Source: an uncultured Actinomycetes bacterium
GTDB lineage: Bacteria; Actinomycetota; Actinomycetes; Nanopelagicales; Nanopelagicaceae
Reading direction: 5' to 3'
NCBI GenBank assembly: GCA_903898855.1
Contig: CAIUHB010000071.1
Coordinates: 1 to 64,000 of the forward strand
DNA: 64,000 nt
This document shows positions 6,343 through 13,529 of this stretch, in pieces. The first letter of the stretch is position 1. Every line of letters starts with the position of its first letter. The translations under genes and the position numbers were made by a program. Under the pieces are notes generated by a model. It was not told where the DNA came from, did no database searches, and was given only the letters and a program-made list of their open reading frames with translations.

Positions 6343-7098
6343 TTAGAACGGACGCTTGCGAACCGCTGAGGCAGTTGGCGTGGTTCCGGCAACCTTGTAG
6401 GCGTCAATGAACGCCTCGGCCTTGCGACCCCCGAAGGCGAGGACTGCGGCTCGCTCCCAAGCGATACCGTTATCCCTCATCTGGACGAAGGCGTAGAAGG
6501 CTCGGAGAGACACTCGGCGGTTGGGGTCAGCACTAATCAACTGATTAGCCGGTTCCCACAGTTCCTCGGGCAACCGTCGGATAGCCTCGGGGTGCGGTGC
6601 CGTAATCTCGATGGCTACAGGGAAGCGGTCACGAAGTGCCACCTGAAGGTCATCGGGATTCTCCAAGTTGGTAGTCATCACCACCGAGTATCCGGCGAGA
6701 GGGGAGACCTTCTCTCCGGTCTCGGGGTGGTCGAACCTAGCGGAACCGTCAGTGTCGGTGAAGTTGAGAAGGGTAGAGAGAACATCTCCCGAAGCCTTGT
6801 CAATTTCGTCAGCCACCAAGCGACCTCCGACCTTGCCGTTACCACGCCAAGCCCTGAGACCGGCTCCGTCGAGGAACTCGAAGCCCTCCTTTGCTGGCAT
6901 GAACATACCGCTAACCTCGGCGGTGGTCATGTCCTCGGAACAGGTCAGTTTGTAGGAACCGCCCGCCCCGACATTTGTGGTAAGACCGGCGAAGGTCTTG
7001 CCGGTGCCTGGGACACCCCAGAGGATAACACGGTCAATTCCAGCCGAGAGAACCTCTTGGAAGTCCTGCCAGCACTGAGGAGTGTTGATAGTAGTCAT
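6343..7098 (-). CDS. MoxR-like AAA+ ATPase
   Basis: 251 aa with Walker A WGVPGTGKT (27-35), Walker B LVADEID (94-100), sensor-1 VVMTTN (139-144) and the arginine-finger region LRDRF (155-159), which is the order expected of MoxR/RavA-family AAA+ proteins. These act with VWA-domain partners to remodel or activate protein complexes, and the partner is the next gene. Short for the family (often about 300 aa) because the C-terminal lid is reduced. The start at 7098 matches cassette spacing. Confidence 0.85.
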   Translation of the reverse strand: MTTINTPQCWQDFQEVLSAGIDRVILWGVPGTGKTFAGLTTNVGAGGSYKLTCSEDMTTAEVSGMFMPAKEGFEFLDGAGLRAWRGNGKVGGRLVADEIDKASGDVLSTLLNFTDTDGSARFDHPETGEKVSPLAGYSVVMTTNLENPDDLQVALRDRFPVAIEITAPHPEAIRRLPEELWEPANQLISADPNRRVSLRAFYAFVQMRDNGIAWERAAVLAFGGRKAEAFIDAYKVAGTTPTASAVRKRPF

Positions 7099-7191
7099 AA
7101 TTAGTTTGTCTGCCTTTCTAATTCTTTGTGTCGGGCTTTCCGGCACATTTCCAATGTAGCATGGGGTTCGGCCTTCGCGCACGCGCGCGAT
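7099..7191 (-). promoter_or_regulatory. control cassette 4
   Basis: Repeat 7174-7191 with an enlarged centre (TTCGCGC-ACGC-GCGCGAT); -10 ATGCTACATT; leader stem CCGG.../CCGACA region; 76 nt to the ATG, the longest spacing of the set. Confidence 0.65.
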
Positions 7192-7203
7192 AGGGGGAGA
7201 GGA

Positions 7204-7620
7204 TTACTCCTCCTCCCCCTCTGCGAAAGCGTCACGGAAACGGCGAGCCAATTCCTCTTGCTCAGTGATGTCCTCGAACTGTCTGCCGAACTGCTCCGAT
7301 ACCTCACGGAACTTGTCTCGGTGAACCTCAAAGAACTCACTCTCGCTCTTGCTCAGAGCCTCAGCCAACTTGCTGACGGCGGAAGCCGTAGTCTTGGCCT
7401 CAAATGCTAGGAGCATAGACCTATCGCCTTCCTCGAACCGGCTCTCACAGAACAGGTAATACTGCTGTGCTGTGGTGAACAGTTGGAGCAATTCACCGTT
7501 GGTGAGAGTGATGTTGTTCTCTCCGGTGTATGCTTGTAACGGGTCGAAGGCTAGCGGAACGCTCTCCCACTCTCCGTGTTCGTGTGCGTGGTCGTGACCC
7601 TCATTGTGTTCGTCTGCCAT
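7204..7620 (-). CDS. 138-aa His-rich, acidic helical protein
   Basis: The first 17 residues contain six His (HNEGHDHAHEHGEW), a likely metal-binding tail. The remainder is charged, predicted helical, and ends in an acidic FAEGEEE. No known domain. Single-gene unit behind cassette 5. It lies next to the MoxR/VWA pair and could be a client or cofactor, but that is only positional inference. Confidence 0.65.
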   Translation of the reverse strand: MADEHNEGHDHAHEHGEWESVPLAFDPLQAYTGENNITLTNGELLQLFTTAQQYYLFCESRFEEGDRSMLLAFEAKTTASAVSKLAEALSKSESEFFEVHRDKFREVSEQFGRQFEDITEQEELARRFRDAFAEGEEE

Positions 7621-7707
7621 AACTAATCCCTTCTATGTATTTCTGTCGGGCATTTCCCGACTTCCTCACTGTAGCACAGCCAAATCCCCTTCGCGCACGC
7701 GCGCGAT
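7621..7707 (-). promoter_or_regulatory. control cassette 5
   Basis: Repeat 7690-7707 (TTCGCGC-ACGC-GCGCGAT), 70 nt from the ATG; -10 GTGCTACAGT; leader stem GTCGGG/CCCGAC. Confidence 0.7.
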
Positions 7708-7718
7708 AGGAACATGGA

Positions 7719-7898
7719 TTACTCCATGTCGTATTCGTGGGAGACCTGCTCGCAGCCCAGAGTAAAGCAACGCCATTCGCCAATGCCGTTCTCCACTCGG
7801 ACTAGGTAATCGGTCTGATTCCCACACTGACCACACTCTGCCGGAGGGCCGTAATAACCCTCCAGAAGTGACCGCAGAACCGTTCCGGCACTAATCAT
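7719..7898 (-). CDS. 59-aa zinc-ribbon protein
   Basis: MISAGTVLRSLLEGYY... then CGQC and, 20 residues later, CFTLGC, consistent with one four-Cys zinc ribbon. The start overlaps the end of the upstream gene by 8 nt and sits after GGGAG. Function unknown. Confidence 0.6.
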   Translation of the reverse strand: MISAGTVLRSLLEGYYGPPAECGQCGNQTDYLVRVENGIGEWRCFTLGCEQVSHEYDME

Positions 7899-8028
7899 CG
7901 TCTCGGTCTCCCTTGATGGTGTGGAGCAGGTTGGAGAGAGCCATGTGTGCCTGAACATACTTGCCCACCTCCATCAGCCCCAGAATCGGGAGCAGTTGCT
8001 CAATTGTCCACTGTCGGGTGTCTGCCAT
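7891..8028 (-). CDS. 45-aa helical microprotein
   Basis: MADTRQWTIEQLLPIL... is an amphipathic helical protein ending GDRDDD. The start is fixed by AAAGGA and by the usual 58-nt distance to cassette 6. Translationally coupled to the following zinc-ribbon gene. Confidence 0.65.
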   Translation of the reverse strand: MADTRQWTIEQLLPILGLMEVGKYVQAHMALSNLLHTIKGDRDDD

Positions 8029-8101
8029 AATTGTCCTTTCCGTCAGGTCTTTCCCGACTAACTCCAGAGTAGCATGAATCCCCACATCGCGCGCGCGCGA
8101 T
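8029..8101 (-). promoter_or_regulatory. control cassette 6 (ATCGCGC-GC-GCGCGAT)
   Basis: Repeat 8086-8101, fully symmetric; -10 ATGCTACTCT; leader stem GTCGGG/CCTGAC. The stretch 8102-8226 upstream carries additional GCGATG and GTGCGCGAT copies and no gene. Confidence 0.75.
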
Positions 8102-8226
8102 AAGGCCGGCAGCGATAGGATTCTTGGACAGAGAATCCCCAAAAACCCGCAGCGATGCGTGCGATAGCATGTGTTCTTTTTCTTGTGCGCGATGGGGTGC
8201 GCGATGCCCCCCTGGGGGGTGGCGGA

Positions 8227-9123
8227 TTACTCCACCACCTCCTCGGTCGGGGTTCCGATGATGAGGTCTGCGGCCTTCTGCGCTCGGCTGGCGGCCTTGA
8301 TGACCATCTTGGGGTCGTCTTTCAGCACCTTCAGCCACGACTTGATGTAGGCGGTGCTGTTGTTCACGGTGCTGGGCAGAATCCCTGTCTCACCGGAGAG
8401 GAAGGCCGCCGTCAATTCGGCCACCAACTCCTCCTCGGAGTAGAGTTCTGAGCCAAAGTAGTGATGCTCTACGACACCCTCTCGGTTCAGTCGGCTCTTG
8501 TGGCCGGTGCTGTGGCCGAGTTCGTGAAAGAAGGTTGAGTAGAACTCTGCGTCGCCTGAGAAAGTCTCACGCTTGGGCAGATTCACTAAGTCCTGAGCCG
8601 GTGAGTAGTAAGCCCTATCGCCACCGAATCGAAACTCCAGTTCGGGATTCCGGTCAAAGTAACCGTTGATAAGGCTCTCGGCATAGGAGTTCACCTCGAC
8701 CTCGGTGCGGGCTGTCGGGACTTCGTAGGCTGGTGCCTTGCCCTCCTCCCAGTCCGCTTGTTCGGCGCAGAACACCGTAAAGTAACGCATGACTGCGAAC
8801 TTCTTGGTATCTCCCGATTCGGTCTCTTTCTCGAACTGCTTGTAAAGGACTACCGGAGTTCCCTTCTCGCCCTTGCGGACTAGGCCACCCATCTCGGTAA
8901 TCTGCTTGTAGGTTCCCCACCACGGAGAACTGTAGCCGTTGCTCATAGCGGATACCGCTAGGAGCCACGAGTTAGTCCCCTTGTATTCTTTGCGAGAACT
9001 AAGGCTCTTGGCCTTGTATCCCAAAGAAACCCACGGCTTTCGCCACGGAGCCACATCGCCACTCTCCAGAGCCTTGATGATGGTCTGAGCCACGATTTCG
9101 TAAGCGTTCGCTTTGTCTGCCAT
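8227..9123 (-). CDS. ardC: ArdC-like antirestriction protein
   Basis: 298 aa. The N-terminal domain (about 5-140; WRKPW, KGTNSWLL, KGEKGTPVVLYK) matches the ArdC single-strand-DNA-binding module. The C-terminal zincin-like domain has HELGH (200-204) and EELVAEL (231-237), supplying zinc ligands and catalytic Glu. ArdC proteins of plasmids and phages protect incoming DNA from restriction and bind ssDNA. An early position in a takeover region fits. Single-gene unit behind cassette 7; the start is chosen by GGAAGG before the ATG and by cassette spacing. Confidence 0.88.
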   Translation of the reverse strand: MADKANAYEIVAQTIIKALESGDVAPWRKPWVSLGYKAKSLSSRKEYKGTNSWLLAVSAMSNGYSSPWWGTYKQITEMGGLVRKGEKGTPVVLYKQFEKETESGDTKKFAVMRYFTVFCAEQADWEEGKAPAYEVPTARTEVEVNSYAESLINGYFDRNPELEFRFGGDRAYYSPAQDLVNLPKRETFSGDAEFYSTFFHELGHSTGHKSRLNREGVVEHHYFGSELYSEEELVAELTAAFLSGETGILPSTVNNSTAYIKSWLKVLKDDPKMVIKAASRAQKAADLIIGTPTEEVVE

Positions 9124-9202
9124 AACTACCTTCCTATTCCCTGTCCGGTCTCTCCGGAACACTCCCAATTTAGCATAGTCTCCAGCTTCGCGCGTGCGCG
9201 AT
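9124..9202 (-). promoter_or_regulatory. control cassette 7 (TTCGCGC-GT-GCGCGAT)
   Basis: Repeat 9187-9202, 64 nt upstream of ardC; -10 ATGCTAAATT; leader stem TCCGG/CCGGA. Confidence 0.7.
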
Positions 9203-9213
9203 AAGGGAGAGGA

Positions 9214-9444
9214 TTACTCCTCCCCCTTCTTCTCCAGAGAGATGAAGGTCTGCTCCTTGAGCGCCTCGTAGCACTCACGGAGGCTCTGGGCTGCGGTCTC
9301 CACCAACTCGGGGTCGGTCTCGGCCATGCCCTCGTAGTGGTTCTCCTTGAGCCGTGCGCTCCAGTGAGCGTCCAGAACTGCTCCACGAATCCACGCCCAC
9401 TGTGCGTTGGTGAGAGTCACCGTCTTGTGAATTGAGTATGCCAT
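9214..9444 (-). CDS. 76-aa hypothetical protein
   Basis: MAYSIHKTVTLTNAQW... has a short beta-like N-terminus, then helices, ending EKKGEE. The pattern of a beta start followed by two or three helices resembles the small proteins at 13145, 13869, 14176 and 14927. Function unknown. Confidence 0.65.
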   Translation of the reverse strand: MAYSIHKTVTLTNAQWAWIRGAVLDAHWSARLKENHYEGMAETDPELVETAAQSLRECYEALKEQTFISLEKKGEE

Positions 9445-9526
9445 AATTTGTTTCCTTCCTACTACTGTCGGGGCTTTCCCGAACAATTCCAGTGTATCAA
9501 ACTCCCCCCCATCGCGCGTGCGCGAT
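9445..9526 (-). promoter_or_regulatory. control cassette 8 (ATCGCGC-GT-GCGCGAT)
   Basis: Repeat 9511-9526, 67 nt to start; -10 TTTGATACACT; leader stem TCGGG/CCCGA. Confidence 0.75.
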
Positions 9527-9538
9527 AGAGGGGAAGGT

Positions 9539-9574
9539 GGGTCGGGGAAGGCCATCGCTGACCCTCCCCGACCC
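9539..9574 (-). terminator. 10-bp GC hairpin after the 9585 stop
   Basis: GGGTCGGGGA (9539-9548) pairs with TCCCCGACCC (9565-9574) around a 16-nt loop; no U-run. Confidence 0.5.
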
Positions 9575-9584
9575 TTTATGGGAA

Positions 9585-9743
9585 CTAAGAGGCTTCCGCC
9601 TTACTCAGTTCGACTTCGTAGCGACCGTCGGGGGTCTGCCACTCGGCGATAAGGCCACTGAGGAACTTATCTGAGATTACATTGTAGATAGTGATAACAC
9701 GACCAGACTTGGTGTGTCGTAGTGTTGCGATTTGCTTGTCCAT
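9585..9743 (-). CDS. 52-aa hypothetical protein
   Basis: MDKQIATLRHTKSGRVI... is mainly beta-like, with a WQTPDGRYEVEL segment that reads as strand-turn-strand. Supported by cassette 9 at the standard spacing and by a following hairpin. Function unknown. Confidence 0.65.
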   Translation of the reverse strand: MDKQIATLRHTKSGRVITIYNVISDKFLSGLIAEWQTPDGRYEVELSKAEAS

Positions 9744-9815
9744 AACTTACCTTTCCATCGGGTCTTTCCCGATACCTCCACTGTATCAAACCGTCCCACA
9801 TCGCGCGTGCGCGAT
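9744..9815 (-). promoter_or_regulatory. control cassette 9 (ATCGCGC-GT-GCGCGAT)
   Basis: Repeat 9800-9815, 57 nt to start; -10 TTTGATACAGT; leader stem TCGGG/CCCGA. Confidence 0.75.
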
Positions 9816-9826
9816 AGGGGGAGGGA

Positions 9827-9952
9827 CTAATCCCCCTCCCCTACGACCTCGTCGCAGTCTCGGTAAGTGACCATGCCACAGTCATCGCAGACGGTCTTGT
9901 AGCACCCTTCGGGGTGAATCTCACAGTCCTTCCACACTTCTTTGTGTTCCAC
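9827..9952 (-). CDS. 41-aa zinc-ribbon microprotein (GTG start)
   Basis: The GTG overlaps the upstream TAG (TAGTG) and has AGGAGGAGGAA immediately before it. Five Cys: C near residue 10 and 18, then CDDC and a last Cys, consistent with one zinc site. Function unknown; second gene of a two-gene unit. Confidence 0.6.
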   Translation of the reverse strand: MEHKEVWKDCEIHPEGCYKTVCDDCGMVTYRDCDEVVGEGD

Positions 9953-10233
9953 TATTCCTCCTCCTCATCGTCGAGCCATGCTGAGAGGTGTAGCCCATCA
10001 ACAATTGCCCAGACTGGTGCCTTGACCTGACTACGCCACTCCGTGCCTTCCGGCAACTGGATAAGGGCGTCGGGGTGTCCGGCGTTAGCGAGGTGAATGG
10101 CGGTGACTGCTACCGGCACCATTTCCTCGGGGATAGGCGGATAATGATTACTTCGCAGATGGATACTGAGAGCCTGCTCTAAGGTGAGACTCTCAACTCC
10201 ACTAGCCAACTCTGATGCCAACAAACTGCCCAT
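9952..10233 (-). CDS. 93-aa hypothetical protein
   Basis: MGSLLASELASGVESL... is hydrophobic-helical and ends in a run of acidic residues (DDEEEE) whose GAG-rich codons serve as the next gene's ribosome binding site. No recognised domain. Confidence 0.65.
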   Translation of the reverse strand: MGSLLASELASGVESLTLEQALSIHLRSNHYPPIPEEMVPVAVTAIHLANAGHPDALIQLPEGTEWRSQVKAPVWAIVDGLHLSAWLDDEEEE

Positions 10234-10310
10234 AACAAACTTCCTTTCCTGTCGGTCTTTCCGACTAATTCCACTGTAGCATGACCGGAACCCATCGCGC
10301 TGCGCGCGAT
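10234..10310 (-). promoter_or_regulatory. control cassette 10
   Basis: Repeat 10294-10310 with a 3-nt centre (ATCGCGC-TGC-GCGCGAT), 61 nt to start; -10 ATGCTACAGT; leader stem GTCGG/CCGAC. Confidence 0.7.
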
Positions 10311-10321
10311 AAGGCCGAGGG

Positions 10322-10495
10322 TTAGTCGGCTGAATACCACCGCATGTCGGCAACGAACTTGCCTTCCGATGGCCCCCAAGTAATCTCATACACACTGCCC
10401 TTAGGCGAGCAGACTGAGGGAGTAGTCTTAAAGAAGTAAGCGAGTTGGTTATCCGCTTCCTCTTTGGTATCAAATGTAACTCTACGGTCTGGCAT
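10322..10495 (-). CDS. 57-aa hypothetical protein
   Basis: MPDRRVTFDTKEEADN... then VYEITWGPSEGKF, an alpha/beta small protein with one Cys. Function unknown; single-gene unit behind cassette 11. Confidence 0.65.
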   Translation of the reverse strand: MPDRRVTFDTKEEADNQLAYFFKTTPSVCSPKGSVYEITWGPSEGKFVADMRWYSAD

Positions 10496-10570
10496 TTCTC
10501 CTACCTTCCTGCCGGTCTTTCCGGCTATCTCCAGATTATCAAATGGCTCGGTCATCGCGCGGCGCGCGAT
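10496..10570 (-). promoter_or_regulatory. control cassette 11
   Basis: Repeat 10554-10570 (ATCGCGC-GGC-GCGCGAT), 59 nt to start; -10 TTTGATAATCT; leader stem GCCGG/CCGGC, a different pair from cassettes 8-10 but the same fold. Confidence 0.75.
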
Positions 10571-10579
10571 AAGGGGGGG

Positions 10580-10777
10580 TTAGACCCCCAAGTGGCGGAA
10601 CAACTTGTTCAGTGCCTCGAAGTCCTCGACCGAGAAAGCCTCGTCGGGGTGCTCGTCGTTCCAGAGGAGCCGGCCGGCCTCTCCGGTCTTGAGGACACGG
10701 GCAAAGGTGTTGCTCGCAGTAACCAAGTTCTGCTGGAACTCAGTAAAGATGCTGTAAATCACATCGGGCTTATACAT
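10580..10777 (-). CDS. 65-aa hypothetical protein
   Basis: MYKPDVIYSIFTEFQQ... is probably helical throughout, no Cys. The stop lies inside a GGGGG/CCCCC hairpin. Function unknown. Confidence 0.65.
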   Translation of the reverse strand: MYKPDVIYSIFTEFQQNLVTASNTFARVLKTGEAGRLLWNDEHPDEAFSVEDFEALNKLFRHLGV

Positions 10778-10855
10778 AACTAATACCTTCCTGTATCGGG
10801 GCTTTCCCTCAACAATTCCAGATTATCAGAGTGCCGTTCATCGCGCACGCGCGAT
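10778..10855 (-). promoter_or_regulatory. control cassette 12 (ATCGCGC-AC-GCGCGAT)
   Basis: Repeat 10840-10855, 63 nt to start; -10 CTGATAATCT. The 10856-10942 gap upstream holds extra GCGCGAT/C copies (about 10900 and 10924) and no gene. Confidence 0.75.
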
Positions 10856-10942
10856 AGCCATTTCTATCGCAATTCCCCAGAAAATCCTCCTTGCGCCTGC
10901 GCGATAGCATTGGGCAGCGCATGTGCGCGACAGGGGGGTGAG

Positions 10943-11329
10943 TTACCTCACCTTCCCCGAGCCGCCGGTCTCGACCAGTTCGGCCTGAGCCAGTCCCCAG
11001 ATTGCCTTCTGGTCACGGTCTTGGCCTGCCGAGATAGCCTGCTGACGGTCTTGGATAACCTCCACGACATCGAGGTAGAGGTCATCGCCCTCTTCCCATG
11101 CCCCGAGGTAGTGATTACGGCGTGAGAGTTCTGACGAGAACCGGACGGAGAACCGAACCAGCACCTCACGGAATGTATTGCGGTTGCTGATGAAGCGGTT
11201 AGGGATAATCTCCCCGAACTGCCCACCAAGCGAAACCACAAACCCTTCGCTAGGCAACTCCTGTCCGATGACGCTGACGGTAGCACCGCCCTCGAACAAC
11301 ACGCCGTCTATAACCTTATTGTAGTCCAT
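10943..11329 (-). CDS. 128-aa hypothetical protein
   Basis: MDYNKVIDGVLFEGG... has a beta-rich N-terminal half (Gly/Val/Ile) and a helical acidic second half (GAWEEGDDLYLDVVEVIQDRQ). One of the longer unknowns in the array. No motif recognised. Confidence 0.65.
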   Translation of the reverse strand: MDYNKVIDGVLFEGGATVSVIGQELPSEGFVVSLGGQFGEIIPNRFISNRNTFREVLVRFSVRFSSELSRRNHYLGAWEEGDDLYLDVVEVIQDRQQAISAGQDRDQKAIWGLAQAELVETGGSGKVR

Positions 11330-11403
11330 ACTTACCTTCCCTGTCGGGTCTTTCCCGAACAATTCCAACTTACTAAATGCCGGCCACATCGCGCACGCGC
11401 GAT
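11330..11403 (-). promoter_or_regulatory. control cassette 13 (ATCGCGC-AC-GCGCGAT)
   Basis: Repeat 11388-11403, 59 nt to start; -10 TTTAGTAAGTT; leader stem TCGGG/CCCGA. Confidence 0.75.
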
Positions 11404-11449
11404 TCGCAGCGGCTGACGGCTTATGCGCGATGCGAGAGGTATAGAGAAA

Positions 11450-11469
11450 GGGGGGGCTTTCGCCCCCCC
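11450..11469 (-). terminator. 8-bp GC hairpin with GAAA loop
   Basis: GGGGGGGC/GCCCCCCC, loop GAAA on the minus strand, 5 nt after the 11474 stop and followed by TTTCTC. Confidence 0.6.
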
Positions 11470-11473
11470 TCTC

Positions 11474-11674
11474 TTAGCGGGTCTCCGCTATGGTGTGAAC
11501 GGCGGGGTCAAAGTCGTGTGAGGAGATTACGGTTTGATACGCCTTCTTGGTGTATTCGTTGCCAACAATGGCACGCTGTGCCATAGGGAGGGTGAGGTAA
11601 AGGTGAGAGACGCTCCCACCATCGTCGGTGGCACCCAACCACTCGACTTGCCAGACGCTTTCGTGTATCTTCAT
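11474..11674 (-). CDS. 66-aa hypothetical protein
   Basis: MKIHESVWQVEWLGATDDGGS... looks like a small beta-sheet protein with a C-terminal helix, no Cys. Function unknown. Confidence 0.65.
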   Translation of the reverse strand: MKIHESVWQVEWLGATDDGGSVSHLYLTLPMAQRAIVGNEYTKKAYQTVISSHDFDPAVHTIAETR

Positions 11675-11745
11675 ACTTGCCTTCCTGTCGGGACTTTCCC
11701 GACGAATCCAGATTATCCAATTGGCTCCCATCGCGCGTGCGCGAT
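11675..11745 (-). promoter_or_regulatory. control cassette 14 (ATCGCGC-GT-GCGCGAT)
   Basis: Repeat 11730-11745, 56 nt to start (shortest); -10 TTGGATAATCT; leader stem GTCGGG/CCCGAC. Confidence 0.75.
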
Positions 11746-11762
11746 TTGCTGGGCAGAAAGAA

Positions 11763-11780
11763 AGGGGGGCTTTCGCCCCC
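11763..11780 (-). terminator. 7-bp GC hairpin with GAAA loop
   Basis: GGGGGGC/GCCCCCC beginning 7 nt after the 11787 stop. Confidence 0.55.
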
Positions 11781-11786
11781 CTCTTT

Positions 11787-11933
11787 CTAGCGGCGACCCT
11801 TGGTGGCCTTGCGGTGATTCCGCTTGGCACACTTTCCGCAGGCCGTGCCGGTGAGGTATCCCAGAGAATCCTCGTGGCCGCACTTGGCGACTGCCTGAAA
11901 CAGCCACACGCTCTCGGTCTTATTCTTGTCCAT
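11787..11933 (-). CDS. 48-aa zinc-ribbon basic microprotein
   Basis: Contains AKCGH and, 15 residues on, CGKCAKRN, then a basic KATKGRR tail. One zinc site and a positively charged end suggest nucleic-acid or ribosome binding. Function unknown. Confidence 0.65.
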   Translation of the reverse strand: MDKNKTESVWLFQAVAKCGHEDSLGYLTGTACGKCAKRNHRKATKGRR

Positions 11934-12007
11934 AACTTCCTTCCTGTCGGGGGCTTTCCCCGAACACTTCCAACTTATCAAAGGGCCGGCCATCGCGCGT
12001 GCGCGAT
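11934..12007 (-). promoter_or_regulatory. control cassette 15 (ATCGCGC-GT-GCGCGAT)
   Basis: Repeat 11992-12007, 59 nt to start; -10 TTTGATAAGTT; leader stem TCGGGG/CCCCGA. Confidence 0.75.
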
Positions 12008-12018
12008 TTGGGGGGAGA

Positions 12019-12204
12019 TTACTCCCGACCCCCCTCAATGCGAATAATCACAGCGAGGCAAACCACGATACCGAACCCAACCAGCGCACCGAGAACCGGC
12101 CCGCCGTGAGGGTGACGGTGAGACCACGCACCACCATAGAGACCGCCAAAGAACAAACCCAGCGACCAGATGAGCACAGTCTCCCAACGCTTCAGATAAC
12201 GCAT
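12019..12204 (-). CDS. 61-aa two-span membrane protein
   Basis: Two hydrophobic segments (about residues 9-26 and 37-54) separated by a short His-rich loop (SHRHPHGG), with basic N- and C-terminal ends. Probably an inner-membrane hairpin. Function unknown. Confidence 0.65.
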   Translation of the reverse strand: MRYLKRWETVLIWSLGLFFGGLYGGAWSHRHPHGGPVLGALVGFGIVVCLAVIIRIEGGRE

Positions 12205-12279
12205 AACAACCTTTCCCGTCGGGAGTTTCCCGAACACTTCCAGCGTATCAAATGGCTCAGTCATCGCGCGGCGCGCGAC
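12205..12279 (-). promoter_or_regulatory. control cassette 16
   Basis: Repeat 12263-12279 (ATCGCGC-GGC-GCGCGAC), 59 nt to start; -10 TTTGATACGCT; leader stem TCGGGA/TCCCGA. Confidence 0.75.
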
Positions 12280-12291
12280 AGGGGAGAGAGG

Positions 12292-12609
12292 CTATCGCCT
12301 CTTCCCCTTCTTCGGGCGCTCGTGGACTTCGGCGTCTTCTGCCACGGGGAACCCGCCCAGCCCAGCCATGATGTAGCCTTGATGCTTAGAGGTTGTCCGT
12401 GAGTAGTAGCGGTTGTCCAGATAGGCCACCTCACCATTCTTGACTGTCGCCATGAGAGTCCAGTAAGAATAGATTTCGTAGGCGTATTCGTTATCGCTTT
12501 CGCCTCGACGAATAGCGAAAATGTTGCTAGTCCGGCGACCGTGCTTGTTGTAGTTAAACTGCTTCACCTGTGAGATGAAAGCAGGCGTATCGTAATTCGG
12601 TGTAACCAT
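12292..12609 (-). CDS. 105-aa basic hypothetical protein
   Basis: MVTPNYDTPAFISQV... is Tyr-rich with a repeated strand-like pattern, and ends in a Lys/Arg tail (RPKKGKRR). No motif recognised. Single-gene unit behind cassette 17. Confidence 0.65.
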   Translation of the reverse strand: MVTPNYDTPAFISQVKQFNYNKHGRRTSNIFAIRRGESDNEYAYEIYSYWTLMATVKNGEVAYLDNRYYSRTTSKHQGYIMAGLGGFPVAEDAEVHERPKKGKRR

Positions 12610-12682
12610 AATTCCCTTTCCCGTCCGGTCTTTCCGGAACAATTCCAGCATAGCAAACCAGAAACCATCGCGCACGCGCGAT
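12610..12682 (-). promoter_or_regulatory. control cassette 17 (ATCGCGC-AC-GCGCGAT)
   Basis: Repeat 12667-12682, 58 nt to start; -10 TTTGCTATGCT; leader stem TCCGG/CCGGA; another GCGCGAT at about 12697. Confidence 0.75.
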
Positions 12683-12725
12683 AGTCGCAGCATATGCGCG
12701 CGATACGGGGGGAGACCCCCCAGCC

Positions 12726-12923
12726 TCACTCTCCAACGAGGCTCCGGCGCAGACCGGCCATGATGTCCGTGACTTCGTCTGCCCAGCGGTTGCGGTTGTC
12801 CGCTCCGATGGTGAAGCCCTTCTCCTCGTATTCCTTGGCCTCCTTACGGTGGATAGCCGACAGTTCATCGAGGCAGTAGATGGCCTCAATGATGAGGTCG
12901 TGGCTGACTAATGCTTTGCTCAT
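12726..12923 (-). CDS. 65-aa helical hypothetical protein
   Basis: MSKALVSHDLIIEAI... is a charged all-helix protein, possibly a small helical bundle. No Cys motif or membrane span. Function unknown. Confidence 0.65.
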   Translation of the reverse strand: MSKALVSHDLIIEAIYCLDELSAIHRKEAKEYEEKGFTIGADNRNRWADEVTDIMAGLRRSLVGE

Positions 12924-12997
12924 GTTTACCTTCCCGCCGAGGGCTTTCCTCGAACGTCTCCAACTTACTAAATCGGCTCACATCGCGCCCGCGCGAT
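12924..12997 (-). promoter_or_regulatory. control cassette 18 (ATCGCGC-CC-GCGCGAT)
   Basis: Repeat 12982-12997, 59 nt to start; -10 TTTAGTAAGTT. The 12998-13080 gap upstream holds a second AAAATCC-CGCGC type motif and GCGCGAT copies. Confidence 0.75.
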
Positions 12998-13105
12998 AGG
13001 CAACTCCGTCAGAGATTTCGGGAAAATCCTCTCGCGCCCCGCGTGTTCACGGGATAGCGCACACCTGCGCGATTGCATCTCTCGGGGAGAGAGAAAGGGG
13101 GAGGG

Positions 13106-13131
13106 GGGAGGGGGTCTTGCGACCCCCTCCC
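13106..13131 (-). terminator. 11-bp GC hairpin with GCAA loop
   Basis: GGGAGGGGGTC (13106-13116) pairs with GACCCCCTCCC (13121-13131), 14 nt after the 13145 stop. Confidence 0.6.
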
Positions 13132-13144
13132 AGGGTGGGCTCTC

Positions 13145-13327
13145 CTAATCTTCCAGGAGTTCCTCGGGGGTGTCCAACTTCAGGGCGAGGATTGCGATGT
13201 TGCGAACCCAGTAGACTGCGCCCTCTCGGTCTTCCCGATGTGCTTCCTTGTTCATGTGTGCCACGCCCAGCAGGTGGAGCAGGCGCTTGGTCTCGTAGTA
13301 ATCCAGTTCCAAAGTAATGGTCTTCAT
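13145..13327 (-). CDS. 60-aa small protein of a repeated family
   Basis: A beta start (MKTITLELDYYE) followed by a Leu/His helix (TKRLLHLLGVAH) and a second helix. The layout, and residues such as E-x-x-x-LxxxL-G, resemble the proteins at 13869 and 14927, so a diverged paralogue family is likely. Function unknown. Confidence 0.65.
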   Translation of the reverse strand: MKTITLELDYYETKRLLHLLGVAHMNKEAHREDREGAVYWVRNIAILALKLDTPEELLED

Positions 13328-13400
13328 GTTGTCCTTCCGTGTTCCGTATTTCGGAACGTCTCCAACTTAACAAACGGCGGAGTCATCGCGCCCGCGCGAT
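13328..13400 (-). promoter_or_regulatory. control cassette 19 (ATCGCGC-CC-GCGCGAT)
   Basis: Repeat 13385-13400, 58 nt to start; -10 TTTGTTAAGTT. Gap 13401-13480 has a second AAAATCCTCTCGCGC motif and GCGCGAT, no gene. Confidence 0.75.
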
Positions 13401-13488
13401 ACGTAAAAGAGACAAAGGTTTCAGGAAAATCCTCTCGCGCTCCGCCTAGTAGCATGATGGCGCACACCTGCGCGATATCCCCAAGGGT

Positions 13489-13516
13489 GGGGAGAGGGTC
13501 TTTCGACCCCCTCCCC
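13489..13516 (-). terminator. GC hairpin with GAAA loop and bulge
   Basis: GGGGAG-GGGTC pairs with GACCC-CTCCCC, 14 nt after the 13530 stop. Confidence 0.5.
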
Positions 13517-13529
13517 AGAGGAGCCCTGC

